64,000 nt of DNA from Stigmatella ashevillena (GTDB lineage Bacteria; Myxococcota; Myxococcia; Myxococcales; Myxococcaceae): NCBI RefSeq assembly GCF_028368975.1, contig NZ_JAQNDM010000002.1, positions 9,604,425 to 9,668,424 on the forward strand, in the 5' to 3' direction. The stretch's first letter is position 1. Each line of letters starts with the position of its first letter. The translations under genes and the position numbers were made by a program. The notes below the pieces were generated by a model. The model was not told the origin of the DNA. It worked only from the letters and a program-made list of their open reading frames with translations, and ran no database searches. Positions 33,924 to 42,805 of this stretch are shown piece by piece.

Positions 33924-34844
33924 GAGGCCGTGCTTGCGGAGCACCTCGGCGAGCTCCTGGGGCAAGGGGCTCTCCACCTGGATTTTCTGGCCTGACTCCG
34001 GGTGCGTGAACCCCAGCGCCCGGGCGTGCAGGAAGAAGCGCGAGAGGCCCGACTCCTCGCGTCCGCCATAGAGCGAATCCCCCACGAGTGGGGCGCCAAT
34101 GCCGGCCAGGTGCGCGCGCACCTGGTGCAGCACGCCGGTGAGGATGCGCACCTCCACGAGGCTGAAGTCGCCCGAGCGCGCCTGGACCTGGAACAGCGAG
34201 TGGGCCTCGCGTGCCCCCTCCTCGCCTGGAAGCGCGGGCTCCACCCGGTCCGGATGCCGGGGGTGGTGGCGCAGCGGGATTTCGATCTCTCCCTCGTCCG
34301 CCAGCGGCCCGGTGACCAGGGCCACGTAGTGCTTGTCCACCTCGCGCCCGCCGAAGGCCGTGCGCATGCGCTGCCACGCTTCGCGCGTTCGCGCCGCGAG
34401 CAGCACGCCGGAGGTCTCGATGTCCAGCCGGTGGCAGAGCCCTCCTTCCCGCGAGTCTTCCGAGGCCTGGGCGCACTCGGGGTAGCGGGCGACGAGCGCA
34501 TTGGCCACCGTCCCCGTCTCCCCGGCTCTCAGCGGATGGGAAGGGCGGCCCGCGGGCTTGTCCACCACCACCAGCGCCGCGTCCTCGTGCAGCACCACCA
34601 GGGGGAAGTCCGTGTCGGGCACCGCCTCACGGGTTTCTTCCTCCCACTTCACGAGGATGTGCTGTCCGGCCGAGACCAGCAGTCCTTTCTTCGCGGGGCG
34701 GCCATCCACCCGCACCGCGCCCTCCTCGAAGAGGCGCTTGAGCTTCGCGCGCGACAGGCCGAGGGCCTCGCCGACAAAGAGATCGATCCGCTGGCCCGCC
34801 TTCGTGGGCTCCACGGTGAGGGTGTGTGTCTTGTCAGGGTTCAC
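33897..34844 (-). CDS. RluA-family 23S rRNA pseudouridine synthase
   Basis: This 315-residue protein has an N-terminal S4 RNA-binding domain ([20 protein letters not shown]) and a pseudouridine synthase domain with catalytic Asp in [14 protein letters not shown]. The [20 protein letters not shown] segment is typical. The architecture resembles RluC/RluD. The exact uridine target cannot be read. It overlaps the kinase gene by four bases (ATGA), an unexpected pairing. Confidence 0.9.
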   Translation of the reverse strand: MNPDKTHTLTVEPTKAGQRIDLFVGEALGLSRAKLKRLFEEGAVRVDGRPAKKGLLVSAGQHILVKWEEETREAVPDTDFPLVVLHEDAALVVVDKPAGRPSHPLRAGETGTVANALVARYPECAQASEDSREGGLCHRLDIETSGVLLAARTREAWQRMRTAFGGREVDKHYVALVTGPLADEGEIEIPLRHHPRHPDRVEPALPGEEGAREAHSLFQVQARSGDFSLVEVRILTGVLHQVRAHLAGIGAPLVGDSLYGGREESGLSRFFLHARALGFTHPESGQKIQVESPLPQELAEVLRKHGLSSDGGRPS

Positions 34845-35974
34845 TCGGCAAGTGCCTCGTAGACTTCCTCGGCCGTCTGGTAGCGGTCGTCCAGTTCCTT
34901 GCGCAGGAGCCGGTGGGCCACGCGCGCCAACTGGGGGTCGCCCTTCAGGTTGATGGCCAGGACCGGCGCGGGTTCCACCTCGAGCACCTGTTGCCAGAGC
35001 TGGCTGGGGGTCTTCGCATCGAAGGGGGGGCGGCCGCTGAGCAGTTCGTAGAGGATGACGCCCAGGCTGTAGAGGTCCGCGCGCGCATCCAGGGGCTCGC
35101 CGAGGATCTGCTCCGGAGACATGTACCGGAAGGTGCCCACGAAGCGTCCATCTCCCGTGAGGCCCGCGTCATCCGCCAGGAACTTGGCGAGCCCGAAGTC
35201 CATCAGCCGCACCTGCCGGTCCTCGTCCACCATGATGTTGGAGGGCTTGAGGTCGCGGTGCACCAGCCCATGGCCGTGGATGTACGCCAGCGCCTCGCAG
35301 ACCTGGAGCATCGCGTCCTTGAGCCGGCCCATGCGCTCGGGCCGGTTGAGTTCGTCCGTGCGCGCCTCCTGGATGCGGCGCTCCACGAGCTGGACCCTCG
35401 GGTCTGCCATCGCGGAGGACGCCCGGGTCTCGTCCGAGCCATCCGTGTCCGGCTCGTCCGCGGCCTCCGCCAGCGCCCGGACCGATTCGGCGCCCCCGTG
35501 GAGGCTCATGTCCTCGCTCGGCTCCTCCTCGCTGAAGGCCGCCAGGTTGAACGGGGACTCATCGTCCTGCGAGTCCTCCGCATCTCCCCAGGACTCGGAG
35601 TCATCGTCCGAGGGGAGGGCGCGCGAGCGCGGCAGGGAGAACGAGCCCGAGGGCGAGTGGAGATCGCTGCCGCGCAGGTCCAGGTAGTGGCGGAGGGTGA
35701 GCCCCTCGATGAGTTCCATGACGAGGTAGGGATAGCCCTGAAAGACGCCCACGTCGAACACCTTCACGACATTGGGGTGGGCCAGCTCCGCGAGCGTCTC
35801 GTACTCACGCGCCAGTCGGCGGGCTGCCCGGGCATCCAGCGCGGGGGCCGCCGACAGCAGCTTGAGGGCCACGGTATCGTTGGTGCGGCGGTCCAGGGCC
35901 CGGTACACGGTCCCCACCCCTCCGCTGCCAAGCGTGTCCATGACTCGGTAGGGACCAATCAGCTTGGGAGGCAT
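34841..35974 (-). CDS. Ser/Thr protein kinase with a long acidic insert
   Basis: This is a 377-residue Hanks-type kinase without membrane segment or sensor domain. It has glycine loop [11 protein letters not shown] (16-26), Lys38 in VALK, the hinge MELIEG (86-91), catalytic HRDLKPSN (239-246), DFGLAK (259-264) and SPEQI. Between the hinge and the alpha-E helix lies an insert of about 110 residues (102-212), rich in Ser, Asp and Glu, that looks disordered. Myxobacteria use many such kinases, and the substrate is unknown. The frame is open upstream to 36106, but the ATG at 35974 starts right before the domain. Its end overlaps rluA by four bases. Confidence 0.88.
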   Translation of the reverse strand: MPPKLIGPYRVMDTLGSGGVGTVYRALDRRTNDTVALKLLSAAPALDARAARRLAREYETLAELAHPNVVKVFDVGVFQGYPYLVMELIEGLTLRHYLDLRGSDLHSPSGSFSLPRSRALPSDDDSESWGDAEDSQDDESPFNLAAFSEEEPSEDMSLHGGAESVRALAEAADEPDTDGSDETRASSAMADPRVQLVERRIQEARTDELNRPERMGRLKDAMLQVCEALAYIHGHGLVHRDLKPSNIMVDEDRQVRLMDFGLAKFLADDAGLTGDGRFVGTFRYMSPEQILGEPLDARADLYSLGVILYELLSGRPPFDAKTPSQLWQQVLEVEPAPVLAINLKGDPQLARVAHRLLRKELDDRYQTAEEVYEALAE

Positions 35975-36181
35975 GAGCGGAGGGGATCCTACGGAGCAGG
36001 TTGCTCCAGGGTCAAACAAGCAGGGAGTGAAGCGCAGGCGCCCGTCTCCTGCCGGAGCGAGTGGGGCCGGCGGGGAGTGATTTTCCACCCCTGGCCAGGC
36101 AGCCAATCAGGGTTTTGGGGTGAGCGTTGGTTCACACGCCCGTGGACGGCGCCCGGCGGGGACTCTAAGGTGCGTCGATTC

Positions 36182-36970
36182 ATGGAACGCCCCTTGGTCG
36201 CCAGCGCGCTCGAACACCAGGTCAAGGCCCGGCCCGTGCCCCGCCACGTGGGCATCATCATGGACGGCAATGGCCGGTGGGCGGAGGTTCGCGGCCTGCC
36301 CCGGTTGGAGGGGCACCGGGAGGGCTCCTCCAGCGTGCGGGAGGTGACGCGCACCGCGCGCCGGGTGGGCATCTCCGCGCTGACGCTCTACGCCTTCTCC
36401 TCCCAGAACTGGGCCCGTCCCGCCGAGGAGGTGGCCGGGCTCATGGAGCTGCTGCGCGAGTTTCTCGAGAGCGAGTACTCGGAGATCCTCGACAATGGCA
36501 TCCGCCTCAACGCCATTGGCGAGGTGGACAAGATGCCCCGCTACGTGAGGGAGCCGCTGGAGCGGTTGCGCAGGGACTCGGCGCAGAACCAGGGCATGGT
36601 CCTCACGCTGGCGCTCTCCTATGGAGGCCGGGAGGAGATCCTCCACGCCATGCAGCAGGTGGCCCGGGCGGTGGCCAGCGGTGAGCTGTCGCCGGAGCGG
36701 CTGGGCGAGAAGGAGTTGGAGTCCCACCTGTGGACGCAGGGGTTGCCGCCGCTGGATCTGGTGGTGCGCACCAGTGGGGAGTTCCGCGTCTCCAACTTCC
36801 TGCTCTGGCAGATGGCGTACGCGGAGCTGTGCTTCGCGGACGTGCTGTGGCCGGACTTCCGCTCCGAGGCGTTCTTGCGCTGCCTGGCTCAGTACCAGCA
36901 GCGCGAGCGGCGTTACGGACTGACGTCCGCGCAGATTCAACGTGAGGACACTCAGCGGGCCAAGGCGTGA
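36182..36970 (+). CDS. uppS: undecaprenyl diphosphate synthase (cis-prenyltransferase)
   Basis: This enzyme makes the C55 lipid carrier for peptidoglycan and O-antigen. The 262-residue protein has the family signatures VGIIMDGNGRWAE, EGHREG, LTLYAFSSQNWARP, LALSYGGREEIL and LDLVVRTSGEFRVSNFLLWQ (the last with Ser-Gly-Glu and Arg of the diphosphate site). AAGGTG lies 9 bases before the ATG. It is first of a plus-strand run uppS-cdsA-rseP-rlpA-tsaB, and its stop overlaps the cdsA start (GTGA). It is divergent from the kinase gene with 207 bp between them. Confidence 0.95.
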   Translation: MERPLVASALEHQVKARPVPRHVGIIMDGNGRWAEVRGLPRLEGHREGSSSVREVTRTARRVGISALTLYAFSSQNWARPAEEVAGLMELLREFLESEYSEILDNGIRLNAIGEVDKMPRYVREPLERLRRDSAQNQGMVLTLALSYGGREEILHAMQQVARAVASGELSPERLGEKELESHLWTQGLPPLDLVVRTSGEFRVSNFLLWQMAYAELCFADVLWPDFRSEAFLRCLAQYQQRERRYGLTSAQIQREDTQRAKA

Positions 36971-37791
36971 ACGAGAAGAACAAGAACCTCCTCATCCGGA
37001 TCGCTTCCGCGGTGGTGTTGCTGCCCTGCGTTCTCTTCCTGTTGTGGAAGGGAGGCGTCTACAGCGCCATTCTGCTGGGACTGACAGCCGCCGCCTGCGC
37101 CAGCGAGTACTACGCCATCACCCTCAAGGGGCTGTCGCCCGCTGCCTGGGTGGGCATCGTGCTGGCAGGCGCCGTCCCATTCCTGCCCCTGCGAGGGGCG
37201 GAGACCGCGGGCCAGCTCGCCTACTGGGTGACGGCGGGCTTCTTCTTCTTTGCGTGGACGTACCACCTCATCCGAGGGCCGCTGCCCGAGGCGCCCACGC
37301 GCTCGGCCCACCTCATCACCGGCTTTCTCTACGCGGCGGTGGGGCTCATGGCCCTGTCGGCGCTCCGGATGCGCCCGGATGGCATGGCCTGGGTCATCTG
37401 TGCGCTGGTCATCACCTGGGCCAATGACACGGTGGCCTACTTCGCGGGCCGCTTCCTGGGCCGCCACAAGCTGTACGTGGAAGTAAGCCCGAACAAGACG
37501 TGGGAGGGCTTTTTTGGAGGGCTGGTGGGCTCGGTGGGCGGCATGTTCATCGCCCGGGCGGGGTTCTTCCCGGAGTTCACGGTGGCCGACTGCGTGTTCA
37601 CGGGGATCGCCGGTGGCATCTTGGGCCCCCTGGGGGACCTGTGCGAGTCCATGCTCAAGCGGGCCTATGGGGTGAAGGACTCGGGCAAGCTCATCCCGGG
37701 GCACGGGGGCATCCTGGATCGCATCGATGCGCTTCTGTTCAATGCCCCCCTGGTGTTCATCTATGTGCAGTTCATCCGCCATCTGCTCTGA
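36967..37791 (+). CDS. cdsA: phosphatidate cytidylyltransferase
   Basis: CdsA makes CDP-diacylglycerol from phosphatidic acid and CTP in the inner membrane. The 274-residue protein has about seven hydrophobic helices and ends with the family signature, visible as VSPNKTWEGFFGG, GGILGPLGDLCESMLKR and YGVKDSGKLIPGHGGILDRIDALLF. The GTG start overlaps uppS. The usual neighbour dxr between cdsA and rseP is missing. Only 77 bp separate cdsA from rseP. Confidence 0.95.
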   Translation: MNEKNKNLLIRIASAVVLLPCVLFLLWKGGVYSAILLGLTAAACASEYYAITLKGLSPAAWVGIVLAGAVPFLPLRGAETAGQLAYWVTAGFFFFAWTYHLIRGPLPEAPTRSAHLITGFLYAAVGLMALSALRMRPDGMAWVICALVITWANDTVAYFAGRFLGRHKLYVEVSPNKTWEGFFGGLVGSVGGMFIARAGFFPEFTVADCVFTGIAGGILGPLGDLCESMLKRAYGVKDSGKLIPGHGGILDRIDALLFNAPLVFIYVQFIRHLL

Positions 37792-37868
37792 GGGCGGGCC
37801 TGTGCGCCGCCGTGCAGTGTAACCGGATGTGCGTTGTCCTGGAGGGGGCGCGCGATTAGTGTTGGCCC

Positions 37869-39482
37869 ATGTTTCAGAACATCGGGCTCTTCGCGCTGCT
37901 CCTCGGTGTGCTCGTCACCGTGCATGAGCTGGGTCACTTCCTCGTGGCGAAGGCCTGCGGGGTGAAGGTGCTCAAGTTCTCCCTGGGTTTCGGTCCCAAG
38001 CTGCTGGGGTTCGTCAAGGGAGAGACGGAGTACCAGCTCGCGCTGCTGCCCCTGGGCGGCTACGTGAAGATGGCCGGTGACATTCCGGGCGAGGAGCTGG
38101 CCCCCGAGGAGGCCCACCGGGGCTTCCTGGCTCAGCCGCCGTGGAAGCGCATGCTCATCGTGCTGGCAGGCCCGGTGTTCAACCTGGTCTTCCCCATCCT
38201 CATCTACTTCTTCGTCTTCTGGGGGGCCCACGAGGTCACCTCCACGCGGGTGGGCAATGTGCTGCCCGAGTCGCCGGCGGCCGCGGCGGGGCTGCGCCCC
38301 GGAGATCGGGTGCTCGCGGTGGAGGGGGACAAGGTCCGCACCTACCAGGAGATGGCGGATGCCTTCGTGGGCCGTTTCGAGCGGCCCATCCCCTTGACCA
38401 TCGAGCGGGACGGCAAGCAGCAGATCGTCGAGGTGACGCCGCTCAAGAAGGTGGAGTACTCGCCCATCGAGACCATCGAGCGGGGCGTCATGGGGGTGGA
38501 GTCGAGCTCCCGGGTGCCCATCCTGGGCGTTCCCCCGGATTCGGCGGCGGCGCGGGCCGGGCTGCGCACGTTCGACCGGGTCCTGGCCATCAACGGCACG
38601 CTCGTGCCGGATCAGGCGGCCCTCTACGACGCCCTGGCGAAGCACTCGGGTTCCCTGGAACTGACGGTGCAACGCGCGCGGCCCGTGGAGGCCGGTGCGG
38701 TGGTGGCCCATGTGCCCGAGGTGATGACGGTCCAGTTGGAGAAGCAGCCCGGCGAGGGCCTGGCGGCCCTGGGCGCGGAGTCATCGGAGTTCTATGTGTC
38801 CTCCGTGTTGCCTGGGAGCCCCGCGGCGAAGGCGGGAATCCAGTGGGGAGACCGTCTCGTCAGCCTCAACGGCGAGCCCATCCGATCCTTCAACATGTTC
38901 CAGGTCCAGATCAGCGGGCTGGGGGAGAAGCCTTTCGGGCTGACGTGGCGGAGCGCGGAGGGCCCGCGCACTGAGCAGATCGCCCGGGCCCCCGTTCAGG
39001 TGAAGGAAGAGTTTGGCCAGGTGAGCACCGGCCCTGTTCTCGGCGTGCAGTCCTGGGACTTCTCCTCCCCGGCGGAGCGGATCCAGCTGAACTTGGAGTG
39101 GCACGAGGCGCTCACGCAATCGGCGCGCATCGTGCCGACCATCATCAAACAGACGGTGAAGGCCATCGCCGGGCTCTTCGACAACTCGGTGCCGCTCAGC
39201 TCCATTGGCGGTCCGATCATGATGTACCAGATGGCGGCCAAGAGCTCCGAGCTGGGCTGGGACTACTTCCTCCAGCTCATGGCGGCCATCTCCATCAACC
39301 TGGGCGTGGTGAACCTGCTGCCCATCCCCATCCTGGATGGCTTCCACCTGGTGGCCGCGGGCTGGGAGAGCATCCGTCGGCGCCCCATTCCGGTGCGCGT
39401 GCGCGAGGTGGCGAATGTGGTGGGGCTGGCCATGCTGGTCGCCTTGATGCTGGTGGCGTTCTTCAACGACATCACCCGGTAA
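37869..39482 (+). CDS. rseP: RseP-type site-2 zinc protease with three PDZ domains
   Basis: This 537-residue inner-membrane metalloprotease would cut transmembrane helices of regulators such as anti-sigma factors. The zinc motif HELGH is at 19-23 and the third ligand Asp lies in NLLPIPILDGFHLV near the C-terminus. Three PDZ-like units are visible between: VLPESPAAAAGLRPGDRVLAV, VPPDSAAARAGLRTFDRVLAI and VLPGSPAAKAGIQWGDRLVSL. The E. coli enzyme has two PDZ domains and about 450 residues, so this protein is longer. It sits in the envelope-biogenesis run with cdsA and uppS, as usual. Confidence 0.93.
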   Translation: MFQNIGLFALLLGVLVTVHELGHFLVAKACGVKVLKFSLGFGPKLLGFVKGETEYQLALLPLGGYVKMAGDIPGEELAPEEAHRGFLAQPPWKRMLIVLAGPVFNLVFPILIYFFVFWGAHEVTSTRVGNVLPESPAAAAGLRPGDRVLAVEGDKVRTYQEMADAFVGRFERPIPLTIERDGKQQIVEVTPLKKVEYSPIETIERGVMGVESSSRVPILGVPPDSAAARAGLRTFDRVLAINGTLVPDQAALYDALAKHSGSLELTVQRARPVEAGAVVAHVPEVMTVQLEKQPGEGLAALGAESSEFYVSSVLPGSPAAKAGIQWGDRLVSLNGEPIRSFNMFQVQISGLGEKPFGLTWRSAEGPRTEQIARAPVQVKEEFGQVSTGPVLGVQSWDFSSPAERIQLNLEWHEALTQSARIVPTIIKQTVKAIAGLFDNSVPLSSIGGPIMMYQMAAKSSELGWDYFLQLMAAISINLGVVNLLPIPILDGFHLVAAGWESIRRRPIPVRVREVANVVGLAMLVALMLVAFFNDITR

Positions 39483-39494
39483 GGGGGCGTGCGC

Positions 39495-39953
39495 ATGGGG
39501 CGGGGCTTGCTTCTGCTGGGACTGGGGCTGGGGTTGATGACGGGGTGTGCTTCGCGCTCTGCCCGGACCACGCCTGAGCCCCGGGATGCCGCCTCTGGCA
39601 AGGATTCGGGCACGTACCTGGGGGAGGGCTTGGCCTCGTTCTACGGCCCGGGGCTGCATGGCCGGAAGACGGCGAGCGGGGAGCGCTTCGATCAAGAGGC
39701 CCTGACCGCGGCGCACCGGACGGCCCGCTTCGGCACCTGCATGCGGGTGGTGAACATGGAGAATGGGCGCTCGGTGAAGGTGCGCGTCAACGACCGGGGC
39801 CCCTTCAAGCAGGGACGCATCATCGATGTCTCCCAGGGGGCTGCCCGCAAGCTGGGCATGCTGGAGAAGGGGCTGGCGCGGGTGCGGCTGTACCGCTGCG
39901 CCGAGGGGGCCGTGTCCGTCTTTTCCGTGCCGATCGAGCCGCTCCCAGGATAG
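39495..39953 (+). CDS. rlpA: RlpA-like lipoprotein (double-psi beta-barrel)
   Basis: This 152-residue lipoprotein (signal ending LGLMTGC) has one double-psi beta-barrel domain: GLASFYGPGLHGRKTASGE, LTAAHRTARFGTCMRVVN, VKVRVNDRGPF, GRIIDVSQGAARKLGM. RlpA proteins are septal lytic transglycosylases acting on denuded peptidoglycan. The SPOR domain of the E. coli protein is absent. I use the ATG at 39495, since AAGGGGG is 7 bases upstream. A GTG at 39489 is too close to it. Confidence 0.9.
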   Translation: MGRGLLLLGLGLGLMTGCASRSARTTPEPRDAASGKDSGTYLGEGLASFYGPGLHGRKTASGERFDQEALTAAHRTARFGTCMRVVNMENGRSVKVRVNDRGPFKQGRIIDVSQGAARKLGMLEKGLARVRLYRCAEGAVSVFSVPIEPLPG

Positions 39954-39962
39954 AGGAGGGCC

Positions 39963-40697
39963 GTGTTCCTCTCTCTGGAGACCTCCACGCTGACGCTGTC
40001 CCTCGCGCTCGTGGAGCGGGTGGACGAGGACGTGCGCGTGCTCGAGCACGTGGTGGTGGGGCCGCCCCAGAAGCAGAGCGAGGCGCTGCCCGGCCTCATT
40101 GGAGAGCTGCTGGCGCGGCACGGGGTGAAGCTGGCGGAGCTGGAGGGCTTGGCCGTGGGGCTGGGCCCCGGCTCTTTCACCGGCCTGCGCATCGGGCTGG
40201 CCTCGGTCAAGGCGCTGGCCTATGCGGCGCGTCTCAAGGTGGCCGGGGCCTCCTCCCTGGCGGCCGTGGCGCTGGAGGGGCCCGAAGGGCCGCCGCTGTT
40301 CTGTCTCGCGGTGGCGCGCAAGGACGACCTGTACCTTGGGGCCTACCGGCGGCAGGGCAGGCAGGTGGAGGCGCTGGAGCCGGAGACGGCCATGTCCCCC
40401 GAGGAGGTGGCCGCGCGGATGGCCGCCGAGCCTGGGGCGCTCGCGCTGGGACCCGCGCTCACCGATTACCGCGCCGCGCTGGAGGCCGCGGGGGTGGCCC
40501 CCTCGAGGCTCCTGTCCGGGCCTGCGTTTCCCTCCGCGGTGGAGCTGGCGCGGCTCATCCGCTTCCCCGAGCAGCAATCGCTGGAGGCCCTCTTCGCGCT
40601 GGAGCCGCACTACGTCCGTGCCTCCGAGCCCGAGCGCAACCCGAAGTTCCCTCCGCTGCCCGGCCCGGCGCCCAGCGCCCGGCTCAAGGAGGACTGA
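39963..40697 (+). CDS. tsaB: tRNA threonylcarbamoyladenosine biosynthesis protein TsaB
   Basis: TsaB is the non-catalytic partner of TsaD that is needed for t6A formation at position 37 of ANN-decoding tRNAs. The 244-residue ASKHA-fold protein has MFLSLETSTLTLSLAL at the start, LEGLAVGLGPGSFTGLRIGL and VKALAYAARLKVAGASSLAA in the first half. The C-terminus is more variable, as in the family. The start is GTG with GAGGAGG 5 bases upstream, just past the rlpA stop. Confidence 0.9.
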   Translation: MFLSLETSTLTLSLALVERVDEDVRVLEHVVVGPPQKQSEALPGLIGELLARHGVKLAELEGLAVGLGPGSFTGLRIGLASVKALAYAARLKVAGASSLAAVALEGPEGPPLFCLAVARKDDLYLGAYRRQGRQVEALEPETAMSPEEVAARMAAEPGALALGPALTDYRAALEAAGVAPSRLLSGPAFPSAVELARLIRFPEQQSLEALFALEPHYVRASEPERNPKFPPLPGPAPSARLKED

Positions 40698-40762
40698 GCG
40701 GATTGAGCCCCGGGGGGCACCGGCCGCTTCCGGGACAGGTTTTGGTGATAAGGGGACGCGCC

Positions 40763-41791
40763 ATGAATGAGAACGTGAAGATCGCCGTGGTGGGGGCCAC
40801 GGGTGCCGTGGGCCGTGAGGTGCTGTCCGCGCTGTTCGACGCGGGCATTGACTCCGAGCGGATCACCGCGCTGGCGTCCGAGCGCTCCGACGCGGTGGAA
40901 CTGGAGTACGGCGAGGACACGCTGGAGGTGGAGAAGACCACGCCGGAGTCGTTCCGGGGGATGGGGCTGGTGCTGCTGGCCACGCCGGCGAGCGCGTCCC
41001 GCACCCTGGGGCCCACGGCGCAGGCCGCGGGGGCGTGGGTGGTGGACGCCAGCTCCGCGTTCCGCGCGGATGGTTCCGTGCCGTTGGTGCTCCCGGCCTT
41101 CAACCCGGAGCTGCTGGGGGCTGGCTTCAAGGGGAAGATGGTCTGCGTCCCGTCCGCGGTGACGAGCGCCCTGGTGTCCCTCCTGGCGCCGCTGCACAAG
41201 GCCTTCGGCGTCGTCAGGGCTCAGGTGACGGCGATGATGGGGGCCTCGTCCGCCGGGGTGACGGGGGTCGGAGAGCTGGAGCGGCAGACGGCGGGGTTGC
41301 TCTCGGGCCGGGAGCTGGAGGCACACGCCTTTCCCCACCGCATTGGCTTCAACCTGATCCCCCAGGTGGGGGACTTCCTGGCCCAGTCCCCCTGGACGGA
41401 AGAAGAGGCGGGATGGACGCTGGAGGCGGCCCGGTTGTTTGGCGTCCGGGGGGATACCCCCGTCATCGCCGGTACGGCGGTCCAGGTCCCCACCTTCTAT
41501 GGCCATGGCCTCAGCGTGCACGTGCAACTCAAGGCGGCCGTCCCGGTGGAGCAGGCCCGGACGGTGCTCAAGGCCTCCCCGGCCCTCAAGGTGCTGGATG
41601 CGCCCGCTGAGAAGGTCTACCCGATGCCCATGCTCGTCGCCGCGGACCCGACGGTGCTCGTGGGCCGGTTGCGTCCCTTTCCCCAGGCGCCCGAATGGCT
41701 CACCCTCTTCGCGGCCATCGACAACGCGGGCCGAGGCGCCGCGCTCAACCTCGTGGAAGCGGGTGTGCGGCTGCTCCAGCGGCCCGCCTGA
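40763..41791 (+). CDS. Usg-1-like homologue of aspartate-semialdehyde dehydrogenase, catalytic Cys missing
   Basis: This 342-residue protein has the aspartate-semialdehyde dehydrogenase fold (KIAVVGATGAVGREVLSAL). In true Asd the catalytic block reads P-N-C-S/T-T; here residues 130-134 are PSAVT, with Ala at the Cys position. The substrate-binding Arg block R-V-P is Q-V-P (VQVPTFYGHG). FNLIPQVGDFL and the end (AIDNAGRGAALNLVEAGVRLL) also fit E. coli Usg-1, a catalytically silent paralogue. So it should not be counted as the lysine/threonine pathway enzyme. Its role is unknown. AAGGGG lies upstream of the ATG. Confidence 0.8.
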   Translation: MNENVKIAVVGATGAVGREVLSALFDAGIDSERITALASERSDAVELEYGEDTLEVEKTTPESFRGMGLVLLATPASASRTLGPTAQAAGAWVVDASSAFRADGSVPLVLPAFNPELLGAGFKGKMVCVPSAVTSALVSLLAPLHKAFGVVRAQVTAMMGASSAGVTGVGELERQTAGLLSGRELEAHAFPHRIGFNLIPQVGDFLAQSPWTEEEAGWTLEAARLFGVRGDTPVIAGTAVQVPTFYGHGLSVHVQLKAAVPVEQARTVLKASPALKVLDAPAEKVYPMPMLVAADPTVLVGRLRPFPQAPEWLTLFAAIDNAGRGAALNLVEAGVRLLQRPA

Positions 41792-41917
41792 CAATTTGGC
41801 ACAGCCCCCTGGCACGCCTTGCCCATTTGGCGCGTTTCCAGAGGGCTCCTCCCCGGGAATGGAGGGGTTCCTGCCTCATTCCCGGTGGCCTCTCACTTGC
41901 TAGGTTCGCTTTCGCCC

Positions 41918-42805
41918 ATGCGCCTTCCGCTCATCGTCCTCACCACGCTCTGCGCGTCCACTGCCCTGGGGCAGACCGTTGCCAGCATCACGCTGACGCT
42001 CCCCAACAACGAGACCTCCATTCGCGTCGGCCGGGAGCCTTGCGACCGGACCCAGAGCGCCACCTACACCTATACCTCGACGACCACGGTCGTCTGCTCG
42101 GACCTGAGGATCTGGCTGGTTCAGGGATCTTCCTGCTCGGACGAGCCGACCGGCACCTACAAGATGGTGAAGCAGATCTCCCAAGGCGACGTAGTGAACC
42201 AGCCCACGGGGTCGATCAGCTTCACGGTGAGCCAGTTGCCGGGCTTCACCGGGAGCGTGTCGTGCCCCGCGGCCGACCGGGAGGATACCTACCGGCTGTG
42301 TGCGTCCATCAAGCTGCCGGGCGGCTCGTTCGGGAGTGAGTGCGGCTCCGGCTCCTTCCAGCGGGATGATGTGGAGGTTGTCTACGACGCGAAGCCCCCG
42401 GTGGCGCCCACCTTGTCGCAGGTGATTGCGCTGGACAGTGCGCTCTCCGTCATCGTGACGTCGCCGGACGACGCCGAGTTCGTCAGGGTCTCCGTCACCC
42501 GGGAAGGCAAGGAGATCAAGAACGTCCAGAAGGCCGCCGAGCAGACGGCGATCCGCGTGGAGGGACTGGAGAACGGCGTGACGTACCAGGTGTCCGCCCG
42601 CGCCGTGGATGAGGCCTCCAACGAGAGTGTGTCTTCCGAAGTGAAGAATGGCACGCCCGTGCCCACCCGCGGCTTCCTCGACAGGTACGACGAGGCCGGG
42701 GGGCAGGAGATGGGAGGCTGTGGCGCGGCGGGTGGAGGCGTGGTGGGCAGTCTGGTGCTGGCCGTGCTGGGGTTCTGGCTGTCCTCAAGGAGAAATCGGT
42801 CATGA
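41918..42805 (+). CDS. MXAN_2561-type exported protein with MYXO-CTERM anchor
   Basis: This 295-residue protein has a signal peptide (LTTLCASTALGQ), an N-terminal beta-rich domain with six cysteines (for example PCDRTQ, VCSDLR, SSCSD), a fibronectin III-type domain (about 165-245, VEGLENGVTYQVSARAVDEASN), and a C-terminal MYXO-CTERM signal: GGCGAAGGG, a hydrophobic helix and SSRRNRS. This tail is thought to be sorted by a myxosortase and the protein lipid-anchored at the surface. I recall the name MXAN_2561-family for this plan, and the next gene fits MXAN_2562. It overlaps that gene by four bases. Confidence 0.8.
   Translation: MRLPLIVLTTLCASTALGQTVASITLTLPNNETSIRVGREPCDRTQSATYTYTSTTTVVCSDLRIWLVQGSSCSDEPTGTYKMVKQISQGDVVNQPTGSISFTVSQLPGFTGSVSCPAADREDTYRLCASIKLPGGSFGSECGSGSFQRDDVEVVYDAKPPVAPTLSQVIALDSALSVIVTSPDDAEFVRVSVTREGKEIKNVQKAAEQTAIRVEGLENGVTYQVSARAVDEASNESVSSEVKNGTPVPTRGFLDRYDEAGGQEMGGCGAAGGGVVGSLVLAVLGFWLSSRRNRS

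Noticed and set aside
38781-40610. 609-codon antisense frame across rseP, rlpA and tsaB
   Set aside because: A shadow of three well-supported genes, with low-complexity Arg/His/Gln content and no domain.
41808-41822. TGGCAC...TTGC pattern resembling a sigma-54 promoter before the MXAN_2561-type gene
   Set aside because: Only 3 bases separate the TGGCAC and TTGC elements; sigma-54 promoters need 5. The near-repeat TGGCAC at 41797 has no TTGC at the right distance.
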